From the NCBI RefSeq assembly GCF_047425865.1, contig NZ_CP179735.1: DNA of 64,000 bases. One strand, written 5' to 3'. The stretch is from Macrococcoides equi. Lineage in GTDB: Bacteria > Bacillota > Bacilli > Staphylococcales > Staphylococcaceae. Under the pieces are notes generated by a model. The model worked only from the letters and a program-made list of their open reading frames with translations, ran no database searches and was not told where the DNA came from. Every line of letters starts with the position of its first letter. Positions within the stretch are counted from its first letter, which is position 1. Shown here piece by piece: positions 52,565 through 61,898 of the stretch. The position numbers and the translations under genes are program-made.

Positions 52565-54058
52565 TTGACCATTTATAATATCAACTTAGGTATCGGCTGG
52601 GCGAGTAGTGGTGTTGAGTATGCACAAGTTTATCGTGCGAAGTTGTTACGTAATTTAAATGAGCCGATAAAATTTATTTTTCTTGATTTTATCAACTCAG
52701 AAAATATACAAACGTATACAGAAAATATAGGGTTTAACGATGATGAAATCATCTGGTTATATCAATATTTCACGGATATTAAGATTGCACCGACAACTTA
52801 TACGATCTCTGACTTATTGAAATCACTGAATATTGATAAACCAAAAACTGTTCAGAAAGAAAAGATTAGAACGATATATCTTGAAGACGAACATACATTT
52901 TTGCGATGCTATTTGAAAAATGAAAATGAGGAAATTGTTGATAGAGTTGAATACGTTGTTAATCAAAAATTGATTCGAAAAGACTTTTATTCATATACAA
53001 AAATTTGTTCTGAATACTATGCCCCAAACGATGGTGCTAAATTATACCTACGCCAATTCTTCAATGAAGATGGTTCGATTGCCTACAGAGAACATATCGA
53101 TAAAGAAGATAGTATGTTTGAGATAGGACCTAATAAATTCTACTCTAAACAAGAGTTCGTAGCATATTTTATGCACTGCTTAAATTTGACAGAACAAGAT
53201 ATTGTCATACTAGACCGTGGTAAAAATGTAGCGCAGGCCATCATACAAAATAGTGGTAAAGCTAAGCTCGGTATAGTCGTTCATGCAGAACATTACAGTG
53301 AGAATACGACGACAGATGACGTGATTCTTTGGAATAATTATTACGAGTATCAGTTTATAAATTATAAAAAAATAGATTTCTTCATTACAGCGACAGAACG
53401 TCAAAAACAAAAATTATCAGCTCAATTTAAAAAGTATTTAAATGCACAACCAAAAATTTATGCGATTCCTGTTGGAAGTTTAAAGCAGTTACAACAATCA
53501 GAGCATCGCACTCCATATAGTTTAATCACAGCTTCACGTCTTGCTAAAGAAAAACATCTGGATTGGCTAGTGCTTGCGGTGATAAAAGCTAAAAATACAA
53601 TTAAAGATTTAACATTTGATATTTACGGTGAAGGATCACAACGACAAATGTTAAGCGAACTGATAAAAAAACATCACGCAACAGATTATATCCAGCTTAA
53701 AGGTCACGTTCATTTAGAAGAAGTATATCCTAAATATGAGGCGTTTATTTCGGGATCCACAAGTGAAGGATTTGGCTTAACTTTAATGGAAGCAGTAGGA
53801 TCAGGACTTGGGATGATAGGGTTAGATGTAGAGTATGGCAATCCGACATTTATTACTCATCTAAAGAATGGTGTACTAATAGACTATCATCATGAAAGTT
53901 CCGATGTAATAATCGACAGACTCAGCAAAGCGATTATTACGCTATTTACTGAGCAGTTGGATTACGAAAAGCATTCCTATGAAATTGCTCGTGCCTTTCT
54001 TTCTGAAGTGACAGAACAAAAATGGTCTAACCTCATCAAGGAGGTCCGTCATGATTAA
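52565..54058 (+). CDS. gtfA: Glycosyltransferase GtfA-like (accessory Sec type)
   Basis: 497 aa, the family length, with a TTG start and AGGAGAG upstream. It begins TIYNINLGIGWASSGVEYAQVYRAKLL, the GtfA signature, and has the GT-B retaining-transferase C-terminal motifs ASRLAKEKHLDWLV, YGEGSQRQML and TSEGFGLTLMEAVGSGLGMIG (ExxxGxxxxE-like). GtfA with GtfB adds GlcNAc to Ser/Thr of serine-rich-repeat adhesins. No secA2, secY2 or asp gene is next to it. The gtfB gene overlaps its end. Confidence 0.88.
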   Translation: MTIYNINLGIGWASSGVEYAQVYRAKLLRNLNEPIKFIFLDFINSENIQTYTENIGFNDDEIIWLYQYFTDIKIAPTTYTISDLLKSLNIDKPKTVQKEKIRTIYLEDEHTFLRCYLKNENEEIVDRVEYVVNQKLIRKDFYSYTKICSEYYAPNDGAKLYLRQFFNEDGSIAYREHIDKEDSMFEIGPNKFYSKQEFVAYFMHCLNLTEQDIVILDRGKNVAQAIIQNSGKAKLGIVVHAEHYSENTTTDDVILWNNYYEYQFINYKKIDFFITATERQKQKLSAQFKKYLNAQPKIYAIPVGSLKQLQQSEHRTPYSLITASRLAKEKHLDWLVLAVIKAKNTIKDLTFDIYGEGSQRQMLSELIKKHHATDYIQLKGHVHLEEVYPKYEAFISGSTSEGFGLTLMEAVGSGLGMIGLDVEYGNPTFITHLKNGVLIDYHHESSDVIIDRLSKAIITLFTEQLDYEKHSYEIARAFLSEVTEQKWSNLIKEVRHD

Positions 54059-55364
54059 TTTATTTTACGCGTTAGATAAACTATCGCTTGAAATTCATAA
54101 TAGCTTTTATAATGCAAAGATGGATGTTGTATCGATTGTGATTAAAGATAGCGGGTTCTTACCTAAAGGTATGCACAGTCCTTATCAGTTTTTTGCAGGG
54201 AACCGAGTGACCGAGTCATCAAGACCAAAGTTTTTCAATGAATTAGAAATACCTGAATACTGGGAAATTCATGGTTCTAATCAAGCGGCAAACATCTTTC
54301 ATTTAGGTGAAATTAAGGCAAATATAAAGTATCATTCACATCCTCAGCCTAGATCGGTACATCGGGTGGAGTGGTTAGATAAGCATGGGCGTATTCGATT
54401 CGTAGATATTTATAATAGATATGGACTACGTTTTAGACAAGATGTATTGAATGCTGAAGGAAAACTCGTATTTAAAACATTTTTTAACGATAGAAGCGAA
54501 GAAATCATATATGAAAATGTAGTGACAAATCAAATGATTCTACGATGGAAGAATCGAGAATATATTTTTGATTCAAAGACAAGGTTTGTACAATTTTATT
54601 TGAAAGTCAGTGGCTTAGATTACAGCGTGATGAATATTAATTCGTTAGGTATTCCTTACTTTGTTTCAATAGGACTTGAGCAAGGGAAAACTAACCTCAT
54701 CTGGCAGGAGCATATTAAAGATGAAGTTCCGGGTAATATGCTGAATATGTTCTTACAACAAAAAAATAGAGCGTACAATGTATTAGTCCCTGATAAAACA
54801 GAATATGAAAGGTTACATGCAAAGTTACCTGAATCGATAAAGGATAAGGTTAAGCAATTTGGCTATGTCTATCAATTCAAACGTGAACATCAAATGACAC
54901 CTCATGTACTAATTGCAACCAATTCTGATCAGTTGTTAAACTTTGAACAAATTGCTCAGACGTGCCCTGATTACCATTTTCATATCGTAGCAATCACGGA
55001 AATGTCTAATACGTTAATTCAATACGATCAATATGACAATGTTCATCTTTATCCTAAGGTGACGAAGTCAAGATTTAATGAACTATTTACAAAGTGTGAC
55101 ATCTACTTAGATATTAATGCAGGCAATGAATTGCACAATGCAGTGCGTCGAGCCTTTGATAATAATATGATTATTTACGCATTTAAAGAACGTGCACACA
55201 ATTTAAACGTGACATTACCACAATATATATTTGATACGGACAAAACCTCAGAACTCGTTAAACAACTAAGTCTTCTGACTGAAGAACATCGAGCGATGAC
55301 CATAAAAGAGCAACATAAACATGCTAATCATATCGGAATCAGTCAATTCAGAAATTCTTTATAA
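54051..55364 (+). CDS. gtfB: Glycosylation co-factor GtfB-like
   Basis: 437 aa, the family length. It begins INLFYALDKLSLEIHNSFYNAKMDVVSIVIKDSGFLPKGMHSPYQFFAG, and later DIYLDINAGNELHNAVRRAFDNNMIIYAFKER resembles the degenerate GT-B domain of GtfB. It stabilises GtfA and binds the substrate adhesin. It overlaps gtfA by 8 bp and ends at a terminator, so the pair is a two-gene unit. Candidate substrate: the Thr-rich surface protein at 15607-24954 (inference). Confidence 0.86.
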   Translation: MINLFYALDKLSLEIHNSFYNAKMDVVSIVIKDSGFLPKGMHSPYQFFAGNRVTESSRPKFFNELEIPEYWEIHGSNQAANIFHLGEIKANIKYHSHPQPRSVHRVEWLDKHGRIRFVDIYNRYGLRFRQDVLNAEGKLVFKTFFNDRSEEIIYENVVTNQMILRWKNREYIFDSKTRFVQFYLKVSGLDYSVMNINSLGIPYFVSIGLEQGKTNLIWQEHIKDEVPGNMLNMFLQQKNRAYNVLVPDKTEYERLHAKLPESIKDKVKQFGYVYQFKREHQMTPHVLIATNSDQLLNFEQIAQTCPDYHFHIVAITEMSNTLIQYDQYDNVHLYPKVTKSRFNELFTKCDIYLDINAGNELHNAVRRAFDNNMIIYAFKERAHNLNVTLPQYIFDTDKTSELVKQLSLLTEEHRAMTIKEQHKHANHIGISQFRNSL

Positions 55365-55365
55365 A

Positions 55366-55405
55366 GAAAGCGATCCACAAACTTAAGTGGATCGCTTTTA
55401 TTATT
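55366..55405 (+). terminator. Intrinsic terminator after gtfB
   Basis: AAAGCGATCCAC and GTGGATCGCTTT with an 8-base loop, then TTATTATTTT. Confidence 0.88.
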
Positions 55406-55514
55406 TTCCAACCTGCATAAAATCTTTGCATTGAAAATCTATTTTTGTTGTCATATTTACTGATTGTGAGTTATATTTGAATTATGTTAACAAATGTTAA
55501 GTGAGGTCGTTCAG

Positions 55515-56462
55515 ATGTTCTTGAAAGTGCGCGAATTAAACCTATATGAACGTTATATTTTAGAAGTGAAAGAACGTTGCTGGATTGAAAAATATGATGA
55601 AGATAATTTGTTTACTTTAGAAAAGGGTCTGCGAGGCGAAGAGTATTTTTACTATATGTTTAAAGATTGTGCGGGAGGTGCAAAGATTTGGGATTTAAGA
55701 TTGAAGCATAAAGGTAGAAATCAGTATGATTTTATCATTGTTTCAAAAGGGCGTATCGTTCATTTCGATACGAAATATTATGAAGGTCATTATAACTATG
55801 TTAATGGAATATTTAAAAGTAAAAGTGATTATGTGATTAGTAATCCATTATTTAAACTAGAAACTCAGCATGCCAGGTTAAAGTTGCTTGTCGATAAACT
55901 GGGATTAGATTATGAAGTAAAGAGTTATGTCGTATTTGTAGGTGAGCAATTTCAAGTAACTGGATATAACGGAGACGATAGAATATTATTCGATCAGGAT
56001 TTGAAAAAGATATTTAAATCTTTGAATACAGTCGAGGTGACTAGTGAAGACATTCAAGTTGCACGAATGTTGATGGAATATCATGATGACAGTGATGAAT
56101 ATCAACGTATTTTTTATTATGAATTTGAAGAAATGAAAAAGGGAGTAAAGTGTCCAAAATGCAGGAATTTCTTACCGTCGAATAGAAATAGATTGAAAAA
56201 AGTAAAGTGTCAGTGCGGCTGTGAAATTACGAAAAAAGAAATTGTAAAGTTAGCTTTTGATGCTATTTATTTGTTGAAGAATCGAGGCGTTACAGTAGGA
56301 GATATTGCAATGTTTAGTGGTATAGGAAGAACGACTATTAAAGAGGTGTTAAAAAATAAATGTCAACGTATCGGTATTCAAAGAGGCAGCAAATATATTC
56401 CTGATAATAAAGATGCTTTTATTATAAAAGAAGACGAAGCATTCTATCTTTGTGATGAGTAG
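55515..56462 (+). CDS. NERD-domain nuclease-like protein
   Basis: 315 aa from the ATG at 55515, which has GAGG about ten bases upstream; the ATG at 55494 has no site. Residues about 40-130 form a NERD domain (LEKGLRGEEYFYYMF, YDFIIVSKGRIVHFDTKYYEG), where the Asp, Glu/Asp and Lys pattern is that of PD-(D/E)xK nucleases. A zinc-ribbon follows (CPKCRNFLP...CQCGC) and an HTH-like tail (VTVGDIAMFSGIGRTTIKEVLKNK). A DNA-directed enzyme is likely. The 61-bp repeat array lies 35 bp downstream. Confidence 0.85.
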   Translation: MFLKVRELNLYERYILEVKERCWIEKYDEDNLFTLEKGLRGEEYFYYMFKDCAGGAKIWDLRLKHKGRNQYDFIIVSKGRIVHFDTKYYEGHYNYVNGIFKSKSDYVISNPLFKLETQHARLKLLVDKLGLDYEVKSYVVFVGEQFQVTGYNGDDRILFDQDLKKIFKSLNTVEVTSEDIQVARMLMEYHDDSDEYQRIFYYEFEEMKKGVKCPKCRNFLPSNRNRLKKVKCQCGCEITKKEIVKLAFDAIYLLKNRGVTVGDIAMFSGIGRTTIKEVLKNKCQRIGIQRGSKYIPDNKDAFIIKEDEAFYLCDE

Positions 56463-56496
56463 GTGTGAAATAAGATGGTGACCATGAAATAACAAT

Positions 56497-56958
56497 ATGG
56501 TCGTTTACGAGGACTGGAATATTAAAAATCTAGAGTAAAAGCCCAAGAAAAAAATTTATGGTCGTTTACGGGAACTGGAATATTGAAAATCTAGAGTAAA
56601 AGCCTAAGAAAAAAATTTATGGTCGTTTATGAGGACTGGAATATTAAAAATCTAGAGTAAAGGTCCAAGAAAAAATTTTATGGTCGTTTATGAGGACTGG
56701 AATATTAAAAATCTAGAGTAAAGGTCCAAGAAAAAAATTTATGGTCGTTTATGAGGACTAGAATATTAAAAATCTAGAGTAAAAGCCCAAGAAAAAAATT
56801 TATGGTCGTTTATGAGGACTAGAATATTAAAAATCTAGAGTAAAGGTCCAAGAAAAAATTTTATGGTCGTTTATGAGGACTGGAATATTAAAAATCTAGA
56901 GTAAAGGTCCAAGAAAAAAATTTATGGTCGTTTATGAGGACTGGAATATTAAAAATTC
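56497..56958. repeat. Eight 61-bp tandem repeats
   Basis: Unit starts (ATGGTCGTTTA) at 56497, 56558, 56619, 56680, 56741, 56802, 56863 and 56924, an exact 61-bp period. Each contains GGACTGGAATATT, AATCTAGAGTAAA and an A-rich run (AAGAAAAAAATTTATGG). A few positions vary (AGCCCAAG or GGTCCAAG; ACGAGG or ATGAGG). Not a CRISPR array, because no unique spacers alternate. No ORF runs through it since 61 is not a multiple of 3. Confidence 0.95.
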
Positions 56959-56993
56959 TATAATCACAAATAATTTTCTGGTCAACACATACA

Positions 56994-57025
56994 CAAAAAC
57001 ACGGACACTACCAAGTGTCCGTGTT
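56994..57025 (-). terminator. Intrinsic terminator of the pectate-lyase-like gene
   Basis: ACACGGACACT and AGTGTCCGTGT; on the minus strand followed by TTTTTG. Confidence 0.88.
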
Positions 57026-57034
57026 GCTAAATCT

Positions 57035-58549
57035 CTATTTATCCTGTGCTTTCACTGGAGCCACTTGACGTCCTAAATCTGCTGGGGCAAGTGGATTCTC
57101 ACGTTTAGGGATAGGTTTGTTCGTTGATTTAAGTTTATCTGGTACTTTGCCAGCTTTAGCTTTAGTTTTCTTAGGTGCTTCGTTAACGACTGATTTCTGT
57201 AAGTCGATTTTTTGTGATGACTCAGAAAATTCACCTAACTCATCTTTGTTCGCTTCGCTAGTCAAGTTTACTACGCTATCGATAAATGTACCTGTACCAT
57301 TTGCTACTAAGCGTTTTGATACATCATTAAATGTCGTGTTATGGAAAGTTGCCGTCGTATTGTTCGCATATACTGCAGAGATTGGCGAACGCTTACCATC
57401 AACCTCGACATTATTCACAACAGAATTATACATATCAAATGAATACTTATCAGGTTTCATTCCTTCAGTATAATACACACCATGCACGATATCATTTCGT
57501 CCGAACGGTAATAAGTTCATTTCGACATTATTTGAACGTTCTCGTAACTCACCATTGACACCTGCAGCGATGAAATAACTTTTCGCACGCGTCTTCACAT
57601 CATCGGTATTCCAGTATACATTACCGTATGTTGATTCAACGTGGAAGGTTGTTTCGTAATCATTGAATGTAGAGTTCGTTACATTAATTGTCGTATTCTG
57701 ATCTTTTAACCAGTTCTCTTCTTTCGCATCTTGTATCGTACCGTTTTCAAATACGACACCAATCCATCCCATATATTCTTTAGAACGTTTAGAAGTCTTA
57801 GCATTCGATACCACTTTATCAATATTAACGATGGCATCATCTTTATGACCACTTAAATAAATCGCCATTCCGAAACTATCGGTAATATCATCACCACCGA
57901 CATCTTCTAAATTGACATTTTTAATATTAACGTTGCGGTATTCCTGCGCAAATATTGCATAGCCACCATACATATGTTTAAAGGCAACGTCATGTATGTT
58001 TAAATCTTTCGTATTATTAACTGCGATACCTTTAGTCATCGGAGTTTTGTAGAAATCTTCTGCTTTCTTCATTGTGAAGTATAAGTCTTGAGGGTTTTTA
58101 CTGCCATCAATCGTTAGACCTTCGATTTCAATTTCAGAGAGCATGTCTTTATCTGAAGCTAGACGCATCGTATAAAATTCCGGTGGATTTGTCATAGGAT
58201 TCTTTGGTTTAATTACTGCATTGTCACCTTTAATATGTAAACCTTTAATTCCGTTCACTTCAATTGTTTTGTTTGTATCATAAGTACCTTTAGGAAATGC
58301 AACCTCGACTGCTTCTTCTTTAGACTTTTCGATTGCTTTCGTAATCGCGTCAGTATCATCTTTGTTATCATCAGGTACTGCACCGAAGTCTTTGATGTTG
58401 ATTGATTTTGCATCCTTGATAGGTGGTGCATCATTTTCTACCTTAACTTCTTTTGCGTTATCTTTTGTTTCTTCTTTAGTATCCTGACAACCAGTAAGTA
58501 ACAGGGAAAATGCAACTGCTGGAAGTAAGTATTTTTTCTTAAATTGCAT
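57035..58549 (-). CDS. Pectate-lyase-superfamily lipoprotein
   Basis: 504 aa from the ATG at 58549, which has GGAGAAG upstream; a GTG-like longer start at 58591 would hide the signal. Lipobox LTGC (Cys about residue 21). The mature protein starts with the Pectate_lyase_3 signature SINIKDFGAVPDDNKDDTDAITKAIE (about 49-74) and continues as a right-handed beta-helix. The C-terminal part is Lys/Pro-rich. It probably cuts or binds a polysaccharide at the cell surface; substrate unknown. Confidence 0.85.
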   Translation of the reverse strand: MQFKKKYLLPAVAFSLLLTGCQDTKEETKDNAKEVKVENDAPPIKDAKSINIKDFGAVPDDNKDDTDAITKAIEKSKEEAVEVAFPKGTYDTNKTIEVNGIKGLHIKGDNAVIKPKNPMTNPPEFYTMRLASDKDMLSEIEIEGLTIDGSKNPQDLYFTMKKAEDFYKTPMTKGIAVNNTKDLNIHDVAFKHMYGGYAIFAQEYRNVNIKNVNLEDVGGDDITDSFGMAIYLSGHKDDAIVNIDKVVSNAKTSKRSKEYMGWIGVVFENGTIQDAKEENWLKDQNTTINVTNSTFNDYETTFHVESTYGNVYWNTDDVKTRAKSYFIAAGVNGELRERSNNVEMNLLPFGRNDIVHGVYYTEGMKPDKYSFDMYNSVVNNVEVDGKRSPISAVYANNTTATFHNTTFNDVSKRLVANGTGTFIDSVVNLTSEANKDELGEFSESSQKIDLQKSVVNEAPKKTKAKAGKVPDKLKSTNKPIPKRENPLAPADLGRQVAPVKAQDK

Positions 58550-58731
58550 TATTCTTCTCCTTTGGATCATAAGATTTATGATACAGTTCATTTTAACATA
58601 TTATGAGAATAAACCTATTAATATGAGTATACCAATCAATGATAAAATATTTAATTCATTATAAAAACGCTATCTTACATAGAAAAACTTTAATATAATA
58701 ATACTAATCGAGTAAACAGGAGGACAACTTT

Positions 58732-60150
58732 GTGAATTACTTTTGGTTGAATTGTGGATATAACAGATTTAATCACTTTGAAGATTTAATGGGACAAGTA
58801 TCGGTGTTTGATTCCACAGTACACTTTAACCCGAATGAAGGATATACAGCATTTAAACGTGCGGAACCAGGCGATAAAGTCATCTTCTATCAAGTACAGA
58901 ATAAAATTGGTATTCTGGGCGCTGGATCGGTACTGAAAGTAGAGGAACCAAGACGCGGTCAAATAAAAATACACTTTAAATATGAAGAAAAGCTTGCACC
59001 ATATACGAAAGAATACTTAATTCGTGATGAAGCGTTGAAACTGACGATTCAAAGTATGAAAGAGCAGCTGTTAAATCCACTGACTGAAGCAGACTACAAT
59101 AAAATATTACGTGTAGGTCGTCATGAAGAAAAAATAAATCGTTACTTCCTGATGAAAGAAGAAATAGCGTTTGTTCCTGAGGACACCTATACTATCTATG
59201 TGCGCAATGTGAATGGTGTAAACCGTAATGGCTTTAATCACTACGGTCAAATGCAGGAAGGTGATAAAGTCATCATCTATAAAACAAAACCTGAACGTGG
59301 GATTTACGGAATAGCTGAAGTCGTAGAGGGCATGCACCGTAACCAGCCAATACCTGGACGAACAGACAGTACAGCTGTGAAGATTAAATATATCAAAGAC
59401 GTTGAACCACGTACTATCTATGAACTAGACAGAGAGCCGATGCTACGTGCTCAATATTTTCTTGAAGAAAAATGGAATGAGTCGATTACTGAAATCACTA
59501 AAATACAGTACGATACGTTCTTAAATCCAGTTGCTGAAACAGAACCTGTTAATCAACCTTCCATTCACCAAACAATTGAAACAGCTCAGTTTAGTGCACG
59601 TAGAGAAGCGGCGCAGAAAAAGTTTGAAACGTATAAAAAGCCTGTTGAACAAAAACTAGAGAAAAAAATAAATAACAATAAAATACTCCATATCTTCTGC
59701 TTACCTGAAGATATGGATGGCTTAGATGTTGTTTTAAGATTTATGCATTTAAATGAACAACAAACATTATTCTTTAATGTTGATGAAACATGGCATAGTG
59801 CGAATCTTTATGGTCAGTATGTCAGAGAGGAAGATAATATATTCTTCCATCAAGGAATTATTACTGAAGCACTTAGTTCTGCAGTGACCAAAGAAATCAT
59901 TATAGATAATTTCCACCATATTAATGGAGAACAGCTAAAACCACTGATCCATGCAGCAGAAGGAAGAACAGTAGCATTGCCTGTATTACGTGATTTAGTC
60001 CGTGCAACAATTGGAAGAGATGAAGAAGCGGTATATCAAATCAATGATGACTTTAAGTTGATAGGTATCACACATTTACCGGTTGAATCATTTAAAGAAA
60101 AGTATCCAGCATATATGCATGCGCATATGAAGTTCTATGTATACAAATAA
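58732..60150 (+). CDS. Tandem EVE-domain protein with a possible degenerate McrB-like tail
   Basis: 472 aa with a GTG start and AGGAGGAC upstream. Two EVE (PUA-like) domains: the first at about 1-130 (YFWLNCGYNRF, RAEPGDKVIFYQVQNKIGILGAGSV), the second about 145-265 (YTIYVRNVNGVN, MQEGDKVIIYKTKPERGIYGIAEVV). EVE domains bind modified bases or RNA, and many are fused to McrB ATPases. The C-terminus (about 315-472) has EIIIDNFHHINGEQLKPLI and DDFKLIGITHLP, like Walker B and sensor-1 of McrB, but no Walker A lysine. A defence or RNA-modification role is inference. Confidence 0.72.
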   Translation: MNYFWLNCGYNRFNHFEDLMGQVSVFDSTVHFNPNEGYTAFKRAEPGDKVIFYQVQNKIGILGAGSVLKVEEPRRGQIKIHFKYEEKLAPYTKEYLIRDEALKLTIQSMKEQLLNPLTEADYNKILRVGRHEEKINRYFLMKEEIAFVPEDTYTIYVRNVNGVNRNGFNHYGQMQEGDKVIIYKTKPERGIYGIAEVVEGMHRNQPIPGRTDSTAVKIKYIKDVEPRTIYELDREPMLRAQYFLEEKWNESITEITKIQYDTFLNPVAETEPVNQPSIHQTIETAQFSARREAAQKKFETYKKPVEQKLEKKINNNKILHIFCLPEDMDGLDVVLRFMHLNEQQTLFFNVDETWHSANLYGQYVREEDNIFFHQGIITEALSSAVTKEIIIDNFHHINGEQLKPLIHAAEGRTVALPVLRDLVRATIGRDEEAVYQINDDFKLIGITHLPVESFKEKYPAYMHAHMKFYVYK

Positions 60151-60156
60151 AGTTCA

Positions 60157-60193
60157 AAAAAACACACTCTCATTATTTTGAGAGTGTGTTTTC
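60157..60193. terminator. Bidirectional terminator
   Basis: AAAACACACTCTCA and TGAGAGTGTGTTTT with a 6-base loop, between the EVE gene and the convergent protease gene. Confidence 0.9.
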
Positions 60194-60196
60194 ATT

Positions 60197-61699
60197 TTAT
60201 ACGCCTACTTTATTCCATGCATCAGTTACTTGTGCTGCAACAGTAGCACCGTACAAGTCTTGTGCTGCTTGTGTCAATGCTTGCTTAGCATCAGCAAATG
60301 TTGCGTTACTTGTTAAATACGTAGTAAGTGCGCGGTAATATACTTTTTCTGCTTTATCTTTACCGATTGCAGTGATCGTATAGTATGCTGCTTTATTTGG
60401 GATACCCATATTTGTATGGATACCGCCATTGTCAGCTGTTGTATTTACATATTGGCTCATGTTTGTTGGCATACCATTTAATTCAGGATTTGAAATACTT
60501 CTCACACCATCATTAGCGATTGCTGGTGTGTAGATATCTTCCCCAATCCACCAATCTGTTGGATCATTAAAGTATCCGAATGTATCTGAAATACTTTCAT
60601 TTAATGCGCCTGATTGACCAGAGTATGCAAGTTTAGCACTGCTTGCAGTTACACCGTGTGTAATTTCATGTGCAACAACATCTAATGCACCTGAGGTTGC
60701 ACGGTATGTTGTACCGTCTCCGTCACCATAGATCATTTTATCTCCAGCCCATCCAGCATTGTTACGATAATCATTTGTTGTATTAATTGAGTTAACGTGA
60801 ACGATTGAAGGGATTGGTGATCCTAAATTATTGTATGAATCTCTGTTATGAACATTTTTATAGTAATTGTATACACGTCCTGCATAGTAGTGAGCATCTA
60901 CTGCTGCACGTTGGTCTGCTGCATTGAATGTTTTATCTGTATCAGTAATGATGTCTGCCATTTTTGTTGTATTGTTAAATGCATACGTACTGATTTGACC
61001 CGTATGTGTTGTATCTACTAAAAGATAAGCGTTATTTTCATTTGTGATATTAATTGATTTATAACTTCCGACAACCCCTAATCCTAATCCAGTTGTTGCG
61101 ATGTTTTCCATTTTGTTTGTTACGTTCTCGATAAGACCGTTCTCAGCATTGATCGATACCACAACGTTATTGATTGCTGGTGTTGTAGTAATTAATTCAA
61201 CATTATAAACATAAAGGTTCTTTTTAGTATCGATAGTAAGTTCTGCTGATTTAACAACATCACCTGTCATATTTTTCGCTTCTGCCTGTGTTGTATGAAT
61301 AGCAGTAAAAGCATTATCGATAGCTTGAGCTTTTGATAGTGTCACTGTATTAACAGGTGCTGGTAATGCTGTATTAGTATCACCATTGATTAAGACAACC
61401 TTACCATTCGCATCTGTATGCACTTTGATCGCAAGTGCGTTTGTCAGTTTGCCATGAACTTTTGTTTGAAGTGTGTAGTGTGTGTAACCTAACGCATCTT
61501 TCGTTACGTCTGTTACATTATAATATTTCGCAAATTTCTTTGCTTTTTTACCGTTCGGTAAAGTTTTTAGACTTTCTATAGCTTGCGCTGGCGTAGTAAC
61601 TTTAACGTTTGTGTCTTCTACAGCATGAGAAACAGGTGTCATAAAAGTAGTTGATGCAACGAGTGAAGCAAGTATTGGTGTAATGAATTTTTTAGTCAT
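60197..61699 (-). CDS. M4-family metallopeptidase, aureolysin/thermolysin-like
   Basis: 500 aa preproenzyme, about the length of staphylococcal aureolysin. Signal peptide MTKKFITPILASLVASTTFMTP...SHA, an FTP/PepSY-type propeptide (about 27-200), and the mature thermolysin fold. The zinc site is HEITHG (344-348) with GALNESISDTFGYF (third ligand Glu), then NGGIHTNMGIPNKAAY and DAKQALTQAAQDLYG at the end. It degrades proteins outside the cell. It is transcribed away from a tandem SgrR-like pair 197 bp away, which may regulate it. Confidence 0.95.
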   Translation of the reverse strand: MTKKFITPILASLVASTTFMTPVSHAVEDTNVKVTTPAQAIESLKTLPNGKKAKKFAKYYNVTDVTKDALGYTHYTLQTKVHGKLTNALAIKVHTDANGKVVLINGDTNTALPAPVNTVTLSKAQAIDNAFTAIHTTQAEAKNMTGDVVKSAELTIDTKKNLYVYNVELITTTPAINNVVVSINAENGLIENVTNKMENIATTGLGLGVVGSYKSINITNENNAYLLVDTTHTGQISTYAFNNTTKMADIITDTDKTFNAADQRAAVDAHYYAGRVYNYYKNVHNRDSYNNLGSPIPSIVHVNSINTTNDYRNNAGWAGDKMIYGDGDGTTYRATSGALDVVAHEITHGVTASSAKLAYSGQSGALNESISDTFGYFNDPTDWWIGEDIYTPAIANDGVRSISNPELNGMPTNMSQYVNTTADNGGIHTNMGIPNKAAYYTITAIGKDKAEKVYYRALTTYLTSNATFADAKQALTQAAQDLYGATVAAQVTDAWNKVGV

Positions 61700-61898
61700 A
61701 ATGGACTCCTTTAAAATGTGTAAAGTAAAAAAATAATAGTAATTATACCACGCGTAAGATTGTTTGGATATTTTTTTATTTAAAATTTAACGAATCTGTT
61801 AATTATAAAATTATCTCATTATTTAATAAATTGAAATAATACTTAATAAAAATTATGTTAAAATAATATCGGTAAGACTGTATGCAAGGGGTGAAGTG

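Noticed and set aside
52426..55364. Complete accessory Sec (SecA2/SecY2) locus
   Set aside because: Only GtfA and GtfB are present. The 25-residue peptide upstream is too short to call Asp4 or Asp5.
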